From Bacteroidales bacterium (lineage in GTDB: Bacteria; Bacteroidota; Bacteroidia; Bacteroidales; VadinHA17), in assembly GCA_021371855.1 (NCBI GenBank), contig JAJFVL010000055.1, positions 124,001-188,000 on the forward strand: a DNA stretch of 64,000 nt, given 5' to 3'. Below the pieces are notes generated by a model that had not been told where the DNA came from, did not search any database, and saw only the letters and a list, made by a program, of their open reading frames with translations. Both the position numbers and the translations under genes were made by a program. Of the stretch, positions 38,711 to 48,272 are shown piece by piece; within the stretch, counting starts at the first letter, position 1; every line of letters begins with the position of its first letter.

Positions 38711-39985
38711 TCAGAATCCTTTCAGGAAATAAGCGAGGGCAACACCGAAATAATTACCCAGAACATATCCTATTATGCCTCCGGTTATTCCCGTAACGAT
38801 TAAATCCTTGTTTTTAAGAGCATTTGCTACCAGTGGAACAAATGGAGGAGAGAATATAAATGCGGTGGCAGTAATCAGGAAATTATCAGCGTCAACTTTA
38901 AAAATTTTCGCCAGAATAAGATGAAGAATGAGAGATCCGAAATAGCACCATGAAATAAAAAGGATCAGATCAAGCATCCCTATGCTGAACATCGATTTAA
39001 GGTCGGCCATTGAAGCTACTGTAAGAGAAAAGACAAGAATCAGGTACATCCCAAGTTGAAATGTCTTTTCAATTTTGTTCAAAGGTTTAAGTAGCGATGC
39101 AAGAATTGCCAGAGTTGTTATGGAGAGAATGACCACCACCATTTGAGGAAACATAGGTAAAACCAGACTTATTCCTCCTGCAAGAGCAAAAATAATTACA
39201 GAGACCCCCAGCGCTTTTAAAAGAGGGAATAAAGTCTTTTTATTCAGCATACCGGAGAAATCTTCCAGAGTTTCTGTTTCTTTTGCGATAAGATCACCTT
39301 CCGCAGAAAGTTCTTTTTCTTCTGCGAATTTGGGAAGAAAAGTTCTGAATATCTTTGGGGCAACGGTAATAAAGAATAAAACGAGTACTGCACCTATAAT
39401 CATATCATAGGTACTTACAATTACAAAGAGATTAGGATCGACATTCAGCGCCATTTTTATTGCCACGAAATTAGGGGTTCCGCCTGTATATATGCCTTCA
39501 AACATCCCGGCGAGTTTCCAGCTATCCGGAATTGAATCCTTCCATATAAAGAAACCTGCAGTTACCATTACTAATCCAGCGATAAGTGCCAGTGCCACTG
39601 AAACAAAGCCCTTTCTTGCATACTTCAGCCACCGCTTAATATTTAATGAGAAAAGCAAAAGCGGGAATGCCAGGGGTACAACTACCGTCGGGATCAGATC
39701 CTGAACAGTTGCAATCTGATTCACAAATTTGTCTTCAGCCGGGATAACGCCATCATTTATAAGTTTTTCAAGCTCAGAACCAGGAAGTGCTGTCCTACCC
39801 TGAAGTGCAAGTTTATATTGATCGCTCCCCTCAGGAAAAATTCCGGAACTTCCTAATATGAGTCCAAAAACATAAGCAAGAACAATTGTTCCGAGTTTCT
39901 GCAGGACTGACCATTTTTTACACATGTAGATGATAAGCAAAGGGAATGTAAAGTAAAAGATGACAAGGAGTACAATTTTAATCAT
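38711..39985 (-). CDS. DUF819 family membrane protein
   Basis: A 424-residue integral membrane protein with about ten to twelve segments (for example VSVALALIAGLVMVTAGFF), of the DUF819 (YjcL-like) family. It resembles ion or sodium-symport-type carriers, but no substrate is known. The frame extends to a TTG at 40009; the ATG at 39985 is preferred because it begins a normal first membrane helix. It lies downstream of fabI, separated by a terminator. Confidence 0.85.
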   Translation of the reverse strand: MIKIVLLVIFYFTFPLLIIYMCKKWSVLQKLGTIVLAYVFGLILGSSGIFPEGSDQYKLALQGRTALPGSELEKLINDGVIPAEDKFVNQIATVQDLIPTVVVPLAFPLLLFSLNIKRWLKYARKGFVSVALALIAGLVMVTAGFFIWKDSIPDSWKLAGMFEGIYTGGTPNFVAIKMALNVDPNLFVIVSTYDMIIGAVLVLFFITVAPKIFRTFLPKFAEEKELSAEGDLIAKETETLEDFSGMLNKKTLFPLLKALGVSVIIFALAGGISLVLPMFPQMVVVILSITTLAILASLLKPLNKIEKTFQLGMYLILVFSLTVASMADLKSMFSIGMLDLILFISWCYFGSLILHLILAKIFKVDADNFLITATAFIFSPPFVPLVANALKNKDLIVTGITGGIIGYVLGNYFGVALAYFLKGF

Positions 39986-40012
39986 GTTATAGAGTAAAGG
40001 GTTTCTCAAATA

Positions 40013-40044
40013 TAAAAAAAGTGACTTACCTTAAAGCAAGTCAC
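40013..40044 (-). terminator. Rho-independent terminator after fabI
   Basis: On the minus strand, a 7-bp perfect stem (GTGACTT / AAGTCAC, positions 40021-40044) with a 10-nt loop is followed by seven T residues (40014-40020). It lies 25 bp past the fabI stop codon and should separate fabI from the DUF819 gene. Confidence 0.8.
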
Positions 40045-40069
40045 CTTAAAAATAGGTTTTAATACTTAT

Positions 40070-40912
40070 TTACTTTTCATCACAATCGCACTCATCGAAA
40101 CTCTTTTTGTACTGCTCAATCGCCCTAAGGCTCATACCCATGCTGGAGAAGCCGCCGTCGTGAAATAAGTTTTGCATTGTAACCTTGCGTGTAAGATCAG
40201 AAAAAAGTGCAACACAATAATCTGCACATTCTTCAGCACTGGCATTACCCAGAGGAGACATCCGTTCGGCAAAATCAATTAAAGAGTCAAAACCATGAAT
40301 CCCGCTTCCGGCTGTAGTAGCTGTAGGAGATTGAGATACGGTATTAATTCTTACTTTTTTGTCGCGTCCATAGATGTAACCAAAACTCCGGGCTATTGAT
40401 TCAAGGAGCGCCTTGGCATCCCCCATATCATTATAACCTGTAAGAGTTCTTTGTGCTGCAACGTACGACAATGCGACAACTGATCCCCATTCCTTCAAAG
40501 CATCAAGCTTATATGCGGTTTGCAGGATCCGGTGAAAACTAAGAGCAGAAATGTCAAGTGTCTTCAGCATATTATCGTAGCTGGTCTGTTCATAAGGGAT
40601 ATCCTTCCTTACGTTTGGTGACATTCCAATAGCATGAAGGATAAAATCAAACTTTCCGCCAAAAACTGTCATGCTTTCTGAGAGCAGATTATCAATTTCA
40701 TCCATTTTAGTGGCATCTGCAGTGATTACCTTACTGCCGGTAAGCTTAGCCAGATCATTAATAGTTCCCATTCTGACAGCTACCGGTGAGTTGGTAAGAA
40801 CCAGTTCAGCCCCCTGCTGCCAGGTTTTCAGAGCAACCTGCCATGCAATAGATTTTTCATTAAGCGCTCCGAAAATGATCCCTTTTTTCCCTTGCAAAAG
40901 ACCTTCTCTCAT
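40070..40912 (-). CDS. fabI: Enoyl-ACP reductase FabI
   Basis: A 280-residue short-chain dehydrogenase that reduces enoyl-ACP in fatty acid synthesis. N-terminal KKGIIFGALNEKSIAW is the nucleotide-binding motif. Tyr150, Tyr160 and Lys167 (YVAAQRTLTGYNDMGDAK) match the YxxxxxxxxxYxxxxxxK catalytic pattern of FabI. SQSPTATTAGSGI is the substrate loop. Length is slightly longer than E. coli FabI, with an acidic Cys-containing tail (DECDCDEK). It is followed by a terminator. Confidence 0.93.
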   Translation of the reverse strand: MREGLLQGKKGIIFGALNEKSIAWQVALKTWQQGAELVLTNSPVAVRMGTINDLAKLTGSKVITADATKMDEIDNLLSESMTVFGGKFDFILHAIGMSPNVRKDIPYEQTSYDNMLKTLDISALSFHRILQTAYKLDALKEWGSVVALSYVAAQRTLTGYNDMGDAKALLESIARSFGYIYGRDKKVRINTVSQSPTATTAGSGIHGFDSLIDFAERMSPLGNASAEECADYCVALFSDLTRKVTMQNLFHDGGFSSMGMSLRAIEQYKKSFDECDCDEK

Positions 40913-40937
40913 TGGATTATACTTTAATATTGTTCAA

Positions 40938-42602
40938 TTAATTAACCGAGGCTTTAAAAAGTTCTCTGGCATTTTTTATTGATGTTTCAGTTACCTCACT
41001 GCCGCTTAGTAATCTGGCAACCTCCAGTACTCTTTCTTCAGGAGATAACAATTTAATCCTGGTAAATGTTGAGTCGTCCATTTCATCTTTGTAAACATGA
41101 TAATGCATGTTTCCACGCGATGCAACCTGTGGCAGATGAGTTATGTTTATTACCTGCATATACTCACCCATTCCTGCAAGTATTTGTCCTACTCTGTCAG
41201 CAACTTCTCCGGATACGCCGGAATCAATTTCATCGAATATTATGGTAGGCAGGTTATTATTCTTTGTAAGCAACGATTTAAGGCTAAGCATGACCCTCGA
41301 TAATTCACCTCCCGATGCAATTTTGGCGAGGTTCTCCGGAGCAATCTGTTTGTTTGCAGAAAACAGAAAATCTGCCTGGTCAATTCCGGATGCATTAAAT
41401 TCCTTTAACCGGCTAAGTGATATTCTGAACTTTGCATTAGGCATCCCCAACTGTTTCAGCAGTTCTATGATTTTCAATTCAATCTCAGGCACAGCATTCG
41501 CTCTCTTATCCGACATCTCTTCAGAAATGATTTTCAATGAGGCAGATGCATTGTTGAGAAGTACTTCGAGTTCAGAAAGCCGCTCATCGTTTGAAACGAT
41601 CGATTTAATAAATTCACATATCTCTTCTTTCTTAATTATGAGTTCATCAAGATTATTCACCCGGTGCTTTTGCATCAGTGAGTAGAGATTATCAAGTCTG
41701 CTGTTTACATGTTCCAGACGTTCAGGATCTGCTTCAATAGAAGCGCATAGTTTCTCGATCTCAGCGGCCAGGTCATCGAGTTCGATGAGCGATGATTCGG
41801 TTCTTGAAAGAAGGCAAGCTCCATCAGGCAAAAATGCTCTTATTTTTCCAATATTTATTTTAACCTCTCTGAGCATCGATAATATGGATATCCCTTCTGC
41901 AGAAAAGAGATTTGATGATCCGGTTAATGCCAGTTTAATCTCTTCTGCATGTCCCAGGAGTTCCTGTTCTGTCTCCAGCTCTTCCTGTTCCCCTTTTTTC
42001 AGTTTGGCTTCCTGGAGCTGATCAAGCTGATATTGATAATATTCAAGATCTGCTTTATTCCGGTCGGTCTTTTCCTTAACTTCATCGTATTCTTTCTTTA
42101 ATTTCCGGAAACTGGAATAAGTTGCCCTGTATTCACCTTTTAGCCTGGCAGCCCCTGCAAATGAGTCTATTATATTCAGCTGGAATGAGTTATCATTCAG
42201 CATAAGAGTCTGATGCTGTGAATGTATATCTATCAGCTTTTCACCAAGCTCCTTTAATACGTTTACGGTTACGGGTGTATCGTTAATAAAAGCGCGTGAT
42301 TTACCTGCAGGATTTATTTCTCTTCTAAGGATTGTGACAGGCTCATAATCAAGCTCATTGGAAACAAAGAAACCATTGAAATCATATTCCTCAATTTTGA
42401 AGGAACCTTCAACAATACATTTTTCATTTTTATTAAGAAGAACTGTTGTGTCCGCTCTGGAGCCAAGAATAAGGGAGAGAGCTCCAAGGAGAATAGATTT
42501 ACCTGCACCGGTTTCGCCGGTTATTATAGTAAGACCGTTTTCAAATTCAATGTCAAGTTCCTTAATAAGGGCATAATTTTGAACGAGAAGTTTTGCGAGC
42601 AT
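40938..42602 (-). CDS. recN: DNA repair protein RecN
   Basis: A 554-residue SMC-like ATPase in double-strand-break repair. Walker A TGETGAGKS (28-36), a long coiled coil (about 160-370), the signature ASGGELSRVMLSLK and Walker B TIIFDEIDSGVSG are all visible. It lies between DUF4835 and fabI on the same strand with gaps of 9 and 25 bp. Confidence 0.96.
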   Translation of the reverse strand: MLAKLLVQNYALIKELDIEFENGLTIITGETGAGKSILLGALSLILGSRADTTVLLNKNEKCIVEGSFKIEEYDFNGFFVSNELDYEPVTILRREINPAGKSRAFINDTPVTVNVLKELGEKLIDIHSQHQTLMLNDNSFQLNIIDSFAGAARLKGEYRATYSSFRKLKKEYDEVKEKTDRNKADLEYYQYQLDQLQEAKLKKGEQEELETEQELLGHAEEIKLALTGSSNLFSAEGISILSMLREVKINIGKIRAFLPDGACLLSRTESSLIELDDLAAEIEKLCASIEADPERLEHVNSRLDNLYSLMQKHRVNNLDELIIKKEEICEFIKSIVSNDERLSELEVLLNNASASLKIISEEMSDKRANAVPEIELKIIELLKQLGMPNAKFRISLSRLKEFNASGIDQADFLFSANKQIAPENLAKIASGGELSRVMLSLKSLLTKNNNLPTIIFDEIDSGVSGEVADRVGQILAGMGEYMQVINITHLPQVASRGNMHYHVYKDEMDDSTFTRIKLLSPEERVLEVARLLSGSEVTETSIKNARELFKASVN

Positions 42603-42611
42603 GGCCTATTA

Positions 42612-43544
42612 TTATTGAGTCCCCGGATTATTTATCCCTGCATACTTTGATTTATTTGAAGGATCAATCTCTGTAAGAATTTGAATAACACGACTTTTCT
42701 CTTCAGGAAATGCCGGTGTAAAGATATTTACAAGTTCGTCTGATTTTGATTCGAGTACAACTTGCATGAGGTACATATATGGATCAGGCTTTTTTCTGTA
42801 GACTTCCTGAAGGAGCTTAAGGCTTTCAACAATGCTAAGCCGGGCTTCTGATATTTTTGATTCCATCTTATCGAGCCCGTTTATATTATAATCATAAATA
42901 AACTGCCTCACTCCTTCATATTCCTTATCGAGAAGGTTCTTTACCAGCCAGTATCTGTTCCTGTTCCGGGAACCATCATATGGTTTCCAGCCAGCCTCTG
43001 GTGCATTTTGCGCATTTGAGACAATTTTCTCAGCCATCTGGAAGAATTCAGTGCCTCCCATCAGGGAAAATGAATCATAATCAAATCCAAGAATTAAATA
43101 TGTATAGTATGCCAATACCGACACAAGGTTTGACCTGTGGGTTGAAGGATCAAATTCCAAAGGCTGAAACTCCACATATTCGAATTGAAAATTATTATCA
43201 ATAAAATTCAGAATGGTGGAATTATAAGTAGTATTGAAAACCGGACGGCGAAGCTGAACCTGAATTGTACCTTTGAATTCGCCGGCAGAAAGCTGGCTTG
43301 TAAGGTTGATCAGTATATTGCAATCGATCCTCTCAGCATAGCTAAAAACATGTTTTGTCCAGATAGTGTTGTTTAAAAACTCATAAATATCGCGTTGCAT
43401 CGATTCATATACTTCACGGTTTGATCCCTGAATACTTTGGGCAGAGACCTGAACATTACAGTTTAATTCCTGAGAATAGATTATTGTCGGGAACAATACC
43501 AGGGGGGTAAGAAGATAATATTTTAAAAAACGCAATAATGTCAT
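42612..43544 (-). CDS. DUF4835 protein
   Basis: A 310-residue exported Bacteroidetes protein with a signal peptide (1 to about 25, FPTIIYSQ), then ELNCNVQVSAQSIQGSN and WTKHVFSYAERIDCNILINL. The family lies next to coaBC and recN in relatives, as here. The function is unknown; a periplasmic or outer-membrane-associated role is likely. Confidence 0.85.
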   Translation of the reverse strand: MTLLRFLKYYLLTPLVLFPTIIYSQELNCNVQVSAQSIQGSNREVYESMQRDIYEFLNNTIWTKHVFSYAERIDCNILINLTSQLSAGEFKGTIQVQLRRPVFNTTYNSTILNFIDNNFQFEYVEFQPLEFDPSTHRSNLVSVLAYYTYLILGFDYDSFSLMGGTEFFQMAEKIVSNAQNAPEAGWKPYDGSRNRNRYWLVKNLLDKEYEGVRQFIYDYNINGLDKMESKISEARLSIVESLKLLQEVYRKKPDPYMYLMQVVLESKSDELVNIFTPAFPEEKSRVIQILTEIDPSNKSKYAGINNPGTQ

Positions 43545-43553
43545 TATGACAAC

Positions 43554-44762
43554 TTATCGAATAATTGAAACAATTTTATTAAGAATATCTATTGCAGCCT
43601 CTTCTTTTGATTTTAACTCAAATTTATCAATATTATTGTACCGGTCAATTATCGTGATCTTGTTTGTATCATGACTAAAACCTGCGCCATCCTCTCTCAA
43701 TGAGTTCAGAACAATTATATCCAAATTTTTTCTTGTAAGTTTTTCTCTTGCATTTTCCAATTCATTGGTTGTTTCAAGAGCAAAACCTGCAAGGATCTGT
43801 GACGGTGTCTTCGTTTTACCCAGAGTCATGGCAATATCGACAGTAGGTATTAGTTTTAACACAAGATCATTCCCTCCTTTTTTTATTTTTTCTGTTTTTA
43901 TCTGTCCTGGGGTAAAATCAGCCACCGCAGCAGCCAATATTGCAATGTCACAGCCGGGAAATCTGGAAATACATTCCTCAGCCATCGATTCCGCAGTTGA
44001 AACATTAATTACATTAACCAGATTGTTCTTTGGAGCCAGTGTTACGGGACCTAGTACAAGCTCCACCGAAGCACCATATTCTGCTGCTTTATCGGCAAGT
44101 GCGATTCCCATTTTTCCTGACGAGTAGTTACTTATAAAACGAACCGGGTCAATAGGCTCTCGTGTGGGTCCGGCATTAATAAGAAGACGCTTGCCATTCA
44201 GAGGCTTATAACTTTTTTTTTTTGAGAAGAAGCTTTCGATCTCCTTCACAATTTCTTCAGGTTCGGCCATTCTTCCTTTACCCGTGAGTCCGCTTGCCAG
44301 TTCGCCGGTTGATGGTTCCAGTATAAAATTTCCGAAAGCTCTGAGAGTTTCAATATTTATTGTTGTTGCCGCATGTTTCAGCATATCAACATCCATTGAA
44401 GGGGCAATAAAAACCGGACAACGTGCTGATAAATAAGTTGTAAGGAGCAGGTTGTCAGCAATTCCGTTAGCCATTTTAGCGATGGAATTTGCTGTCGCGG
44501 GAGCTATAAGGTAAAGATCGGCCCACATTCCAAGATCCACATGACTATTCCAGTCACCGTTTTCCGGATTAAAAAATCCGGTAAGTACAGGATTTTTTGA
44601 CAATGTTGCGAAGGTAAGAGGTGTGACAAATTCTTTTGCATGATCTGTCATGAGCACCTTCACTTCAGCCCCATTCTTAACAAGCAACCGGATGATATTT
44701 GCAGTTTTATAAGCTGCAATACCTCCGGTTACACCTACAAGTATGCGTTTGCCTTTCAACAT
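43554..44762 (-). CDS. coaBC: Phosphopantothenoylcysteine decarboxylase / synthase
   Basis: A 402-residue bifunctional CoA-pathway enzyme. The N-terminal flavoprotein CoaC has VGVTGGIAAYKT, SHVDLGMWADLYLIAPATAN and APSMDVDM. The C-terminal CoaB has LINAGPTREPIDPVRFISN and AAVADFTPGQ. Two motifs differ from E. coli: the usual PAMN is PSMD, and the flap motif containing the decarboxylase Cys reads ELASGLTGKGRM, with Ser where E. coli has Cys. I recall similar sequences in other Bacteroidetes, so it is probably a lineage trait. Confidence 0.93.
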   Translation of the reverse strand: MLKGKRILVGVTGGIAAYKTANIIRLLVKNGAEVKVLMTDHAKEFVTPLTFATLSKNPVLTGFFNPENGDWNSHVDLGMWADLYLIAPATANSIAKMANGIADNLLLTTYLSARCPVFIAPSMDVDMLKHAATTINIETLRAFGNFILEPSTGELASGLTGKGRMAEPEEIVKEIESFFSKKKSYKPLNGKRLLINAGPTREPIDPVRFISNYSSGKMGIALADKAAEYGASVELVLGPVTLAPKNNLVNVINVSTAESMAEECISRFPGCDIAILAAAVADFTPGQIKTEKIKKGGNDLVLKLIPTVDIAMTLGKTKTPSQILAGFALETTNELENAREKLTRKNLDIIVLNSLREDGAGFSHDTNKITIIDRYNNIDKFELKSKEEAAIDILNKIVSIIR

Positions 44763-44774
44763 TGGCAGGCTAAT

Positions 44775-45107
44775 TTACTTCTGTTTGGCAGTAGTATCAG
44801 GGTTTCTGTAAAAAATTTTACCTTCCTCAAGTTCCTGTAAAGCAATAAGGGTCGGTTTTGGAAGTTTTTCGTAAAATTTAGAGATTTCAATCTGTTCACG
44901 ATTTTCAAATACCTCTTCCAGATTGTCACTGTACGAGGCAAACTCTTCAAGCTTTTTATTAAGTTCCTGTTTCATCTCAACCGCAATCTGATTGGATCTT
45001 CTTGAAACAATTATCACTGTCTCATAAATATTTCCCGTTCCCTTAGTCAGAAGGTCCAGATTACGTGTATTTGTTGTTGTTGGTGCTGCAGATTTTCTGT
45101 AATCCAT
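44775..45107 (-). CDS. rpoZ: RNA polymerase omega subunit (Bacteroidetes type)
   Basis: A 110-residue protein with TKGTGNIYETVIIVSRRSNQ and a C-terminal KPTLIALQELEEGKIFYRNP, typical of the divergent omega subunit in Bacteroidetes. It helps assemble RNA polymerase. It lies between bamD and coaBC on the same strand with 6-bp and 12-bp gaps. Confidence 0.85.
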   Translation of the reverse strand: MDYRKSAAPTTTNTRNLDLLTKGTGNIYETVIIVSRRSNQIAVEMKQELNKKLEEFASYSDNLEEVFENREQIEISKFYEKLPKPTLIALQELEEGKIFYRNPDTTAKQK

Positions 45108-45113
45108 AATTTA

Positions 45114-45929
45114 TTAATTATTTACTCCACTATCAGTAATTTCTTTTTTAAGATATTTGTCCGTTTTCTGGAAAATCCCCTTGACCTCTTTTGAATACAG
45201 GCTTTGAGGGAATTCTTCCATGAAAGAATAATAGTCATCAAGAGTAGTCTGATATCTCTCTCTTTGTTTATTTTCAGCGCTATTTTCAGCATACAGAAAT
45301 AGTGAATGTAGTTTTATATACATCATCTCTTCCCTGTATTTTGTTCCGGAATATTCTTTAAGTGTATTGTTAAGGGCTGTAATTGCAGCCTTATATTGTT
45401 TCATATCAAAATAGAGTTTTGCACTCAGATATGCTTTTTCAGCAAGCCTGTCCTCCAATTCCTTAATAATCTTTTTGCTTTCTTCGACTTTGGGACTGGA
45501 AGGAAACTTGTTAATAAAAATATTAAATCCTTCAATAGCACTTTTTGTATTTTCCTGATCAAGTTCCGGACGGGGTGACATTTTATAATCTGACATTGCA
45601 GCAAGGTAATGAGCCTCCTCAGCATGTATTCCGAAAGGGAACTGATCGATAAAAGATTTAAAATAACTTCCTGCCATTACATAATCCTTCATCCCATAGA
45701 AACTCTGTGCATTCATCCAATTAAGATCTTCAGCCTCTTTTGTGGCCCTGTATTGCGGAAGTATCTGGGCTAACAATTCAGATGATTTAACATACAACCC
45801 TGCATTGAAATACTCTTTTGCCTTTTCTTTTTTTAGCTCATAATCAGTGCTCTTAAGAAGCCTTTCATATTCTCCGCAAGAGCTTACCAACACCAAAATT
45901 ATCAGTAATATATATAATCTGAACTTCAT
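45114..45929 (-). CDS. bamD: Outer-membrane assembly lipoprotein BamD
   Basis: A 271-residue lipoprotein with lipobox LVSSC (Cys18) and TPR-like helices (KEYFNAGLYVKSSELLAQIL, QFPFGIHAEEAHYLAAMSDY). It works with BamA in outer-membrane protein assembly. The frame extends 13 codons upstream to another ATG, but ATG 45929 gives a standard lipoprotein signal. It heads the bamD-rpoZ-coaBC-DUF4835-recN cluster. Confidence 0.9.
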   Translation of the reverse strand: MKFRLYILLIILVLVSSCGEYERLLKSTDYELKKEKAKEYFNAGLYVKSSELLAQILPQYRATKEAEDLNWMNAQSFYGMKDYVMAGSYFKSFIDQFPFGIHAEEAHYLAAMSDYKMSPRPELDQENTKSAIEGFNIFINKFPSSPKVEESKKIIKELEDRLAEKAYLSAKLYFDMKQYKAAITALNNTLKEYSGTKYREEMMYIKLHSLFLYAENSAENKQRERYQTTLDDYYSFMEEFPQSLYSKEVKGIFQKTDKYLKKEITDSGVNN

Positions 45930-46104
45930 AGAAAAAAATGTTGCGCAAAAATACGGATTTTTTTTCATTTCAGATATAAAAACGTAATTATTATACTTTT
46001 ATTTCGCTTTCCGATGGCATCCGGCAAATTAGGTATAAATAGGTATACTGAAATACCTTCTTATCCTTATTTTTGTCACGGATAAAACAATAATAAGAAT
46101 TGCA

Positions 46105-47349
46105 ATGGATATTTTTGAAAAGCTCAAGAAAAACAGAGGTTCTTTAGGCCAATATTCGGATATGGCAGACGGGTATTTTGCTTTCCCGAAACTTGAAGGA
46201 GAGATTGCTCCTAAAATGACATTCAGGGGTAAAAAAGTATTAGCCTGGAGTTATAACAATTATCTCGGATTAGCTAATGTTGAGGAAATCAGAAAAGCTG
46301 ATGCCGAATATACCGAGAAATACGGCCTTGCCTATCCAATGGGTGCCAGAATGATGTCGGGACATACATCCGTTCATGAGAAATTTGAAAAAATGGCCGC
46401 CGAGTTCGAGCATAAAGAAGCTGCTTATCTTCTCAACTTTGGATACCAGGGAATGATCTCAATAATTGACGCTCTTGTAGACAGACATGATGTAATAGTT
46501 TATGATTCGGAAGCACACGCTTGCATTATGGACGGGTTAAGACTTCATGCTGGTAAAAGATTTGTTTTTCCTCATAATGATATCGAAAGTTGCGAAAAAC
46601 AACTTCAGCGCGCAACAAAACTTACCGAAGAGTCAGGAGGTGGAATCCTTGTCATAACCGAAGGCGTTTTTGGCATGGCTGGAGACCTTGGTAAACTTGA
46701 CAAGATCACAGCTCTGAAAAAGGAATATAATTTCAGGCTTCTGGTTGATGACGCCCATGGATTTGGTACAATGGGAGCCACCGGGAGAGGCACCGGAGAA
46801 CATTTCGGCGTTCAGGATCTGATTGATGTTTACTTCGCCACCTTCGCCAAAGCGATGGCCGGCTTTGGCGGATTTGTTGCCAGTGAAAAAGATGTAATAA
46901 ATTATCTCCGTTATAATCTGAGATCACAGATCTATGCAAAATCTCTTCCAATGGCAATGACTCTCGGAGCAATTAAACGACTTGAAATGATTCAGACTCA
47001 CCCTGAATACAGAGAAAAACTCTGGACAAATGTAAGGGCTCTTCAGAAAGGTTTGCGAGATGCCGGACTTGACCTTGGGAGAACTGAATCACCTGTAACA
47101 CCTGTCTATATAAAAAGTGGTGTAGGCGAAGCAACTCAACTGATATACGACTTAAGAGAAAACTATAATATTTTTTGTTCAGTAGTTGTATATCCTGTCG
47201 TTCCAAGAGATGTGACAATGTTAAGATTGATTCCAACTGCCGCACATTCACTGGAAGATGTAGAATATACTGTAAACGCATTTAAGGAAATAAAGAGGAA
47301 GGTAGACAATAACGAATATCCTCATGAACTGGCTGATTTCAGAAAATAA
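46105..47349 (+). CDS. PLP-dependent alpha-oxoamine synthase (KBL/SPT family)
   Basis: A 414-residue fold-type I aminotransferase-like enzyme condensing an amino acid with an acyl-CoA. His138 (YDSEAHAC), VDDAHGFG (215-222) and the PLP lysine Lys249 (ATFAKAMAGFGG) are present. Candidates are serine palmitoyltransferase for sphingolipids (frequent in Bacteroidetes) or 2-amino-3-ketobutyrate CoA ligase; the sequence does not let me decide. The promoter may use TATTTTTG at 46068-46075. It is followed by a terminator. Confidence 0.85.
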   Translation: MDIFEKLKKNRGSLGQYSDMADGYFAFPKLEGEIAPKMTFRGKKVLAWSYNNYLGLANVEEIRKADAEYTEKYGLAYPMGARMMSGHTSVHEKFEKMAAEFEHKEAAYLLNFGYQGMISIIDALVDRHDVIVYDSEAHACIMDGLRLHAGKRFVFPHNDIESCEKQLQRATKLTEESGGGILVITEGVFGMAGDLGKLDKITALKKEYNFRLLVDDAHGFGTMGATGRGTGEHFGVQDLIDVYFATFAKAMAGFGGFVASEKDVINYLRYNLRSQIYAKSLPMAMTLGAIKRLEMIQTHPEYREKLWTNVRALQKGLRDAGLDLGRTESPVTPVYIKSGVGEATQLIYDLRENYNIFCSVVVYPVVPRDVTMLRLIPTAAHSLEDVEYTVNAFKEIKRKVDNNEYPHELADFRK

Positions 47350-47371
47350 CATTTATTCCCATTTTTATGAG

Positions 47372-47402
47372 AGCTGTATCTTTCCGGTGCAGCTTTTTTT
47401 TT
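47372..47402 (+). terminator. Rho-independent terminator after the oxoamine synthase gene
   Basis: A 7-bp stem (AGCTGTA / TGCAGCT, one G-U pair) with a 9-nt loop followed by nine T residues, 22 bp after the stop codon. This matches a factor-independent terminator on the plus strand. Confidence 0.8.
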
Positions 47403-47516
47403 GCTGTTTCAAACAAAACACTGGAAAACCTGTTATAAATAACAGTACAACATTCATTTCTGAAAGGTACTGGATGTTTACTTATATTTTCATTCAGAAT
47501 TTTCATATTAATATTA

Positions 47517-48170
47517 ATGGACATTAAAAACCATAATAAAAATATCTTAAAAGGTTACAACATGCTTCTCTATTTTACCGGGAGCATGATAATGAATAAA
47601 CCTTCAAAAGAGTGTATCACAGATTTCTGGGCAGAAGGTATTCTGAAAAATCTTCCGGTCTCAAGTTCTAATCCGAATTTTATTAAAGCAGCCTCCCTGC
47701 TTAGGGATTCGTGTGAAGACAGTACAGTTTGTGAAAAGAAATTGTGTGATGATTTTACCAGATTGTTTGACCGGGATGAGTTATCCCTTGCTCCTCCTTT
47801 TGAATCTTATTTCAGGATTAAAAAATATTCAGAATCAGAAAATCAATTATTCAGTGTAACCGAATTCTACAAGTCATATGGATGGGAATCTCAATATTTG
47901 GGGAACTTAATGGATGATCACCTTGGAACTGAACTTCTGTTTCTGACCCGTCTCATTGAAAAATATACTGTTTTTGACGATGAGGTCTGTCTGGCTGAAA
48001 TGAGAAGCGAGATCCGAAGGTTTATAAAAACACATCTCCTTTCATGGATATATGAATGGAATAACTATGTTCAGGAATATTCAGAGACAACATGCTTCAA
48101 AGGAATAGCAGCTCTAGTTATTGCCTGTACTGAAGATATTTATGCTCTTCTCAACAGAAATCAATTTTGA
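47517..48170 (+). CDS. TorD/DmsD-like chaperone
   Basis: A 217-residue all-helical cytoplasmic protein of the TorD (redox enzyme maturation) family. Visible features: FTRLFDRD and PPFESYF in the first half, then MDDHLGTELLFLTRLIEKY and FIKTHLLSWIYEW, which match the family pattern D-H-x-G-x-E-L and HLxxW. Such chaperones insert the molybdenum cofactor and guard Tat signal peptides of DMSO/TMAO reductase-like enzymes. No molybdoenzyme gene is adjacent. Confidence 0.75.
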   Translation: MDIKNHNKNILKGYNMLLYFTGSMIMNKPSKECITDFWAEGILKNLPVSSSNPNFIKAASLLRDSCEDSTVCEKKLCDDFTRLFDRDELSLAPPFESYFRIKKYSESENQLFSVTEFYKSYGWESQYLGNLMDDHLGTELLFLTRLIEKYTVFDDEVCLAEMRSEIRRFIKTHLLSWIYEWNNYVQEYSETTCFKGIAALVIACTEDIYALLNRNQF

Positions 48171-48205
48171 ATTTCTTCAGCTTTGTTACTCCTTATCCTG
48201 ACAAT

Positions 48206-48230
48206 GGATGAATGAATGAATGAATGAATG
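48206..48230. repeat. AATG tetranucleotide repeat
   Basis: GATG followed by five AATG units between the convergent TorD-like and SRPBCC genes. Noncoding; no role can be assigned. Confidence 0.85.
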
Positions 48231-48272
48231 GCCGGGATGAGAATCAGGAAAGATCGTTGCTGCCTGTTGTCT

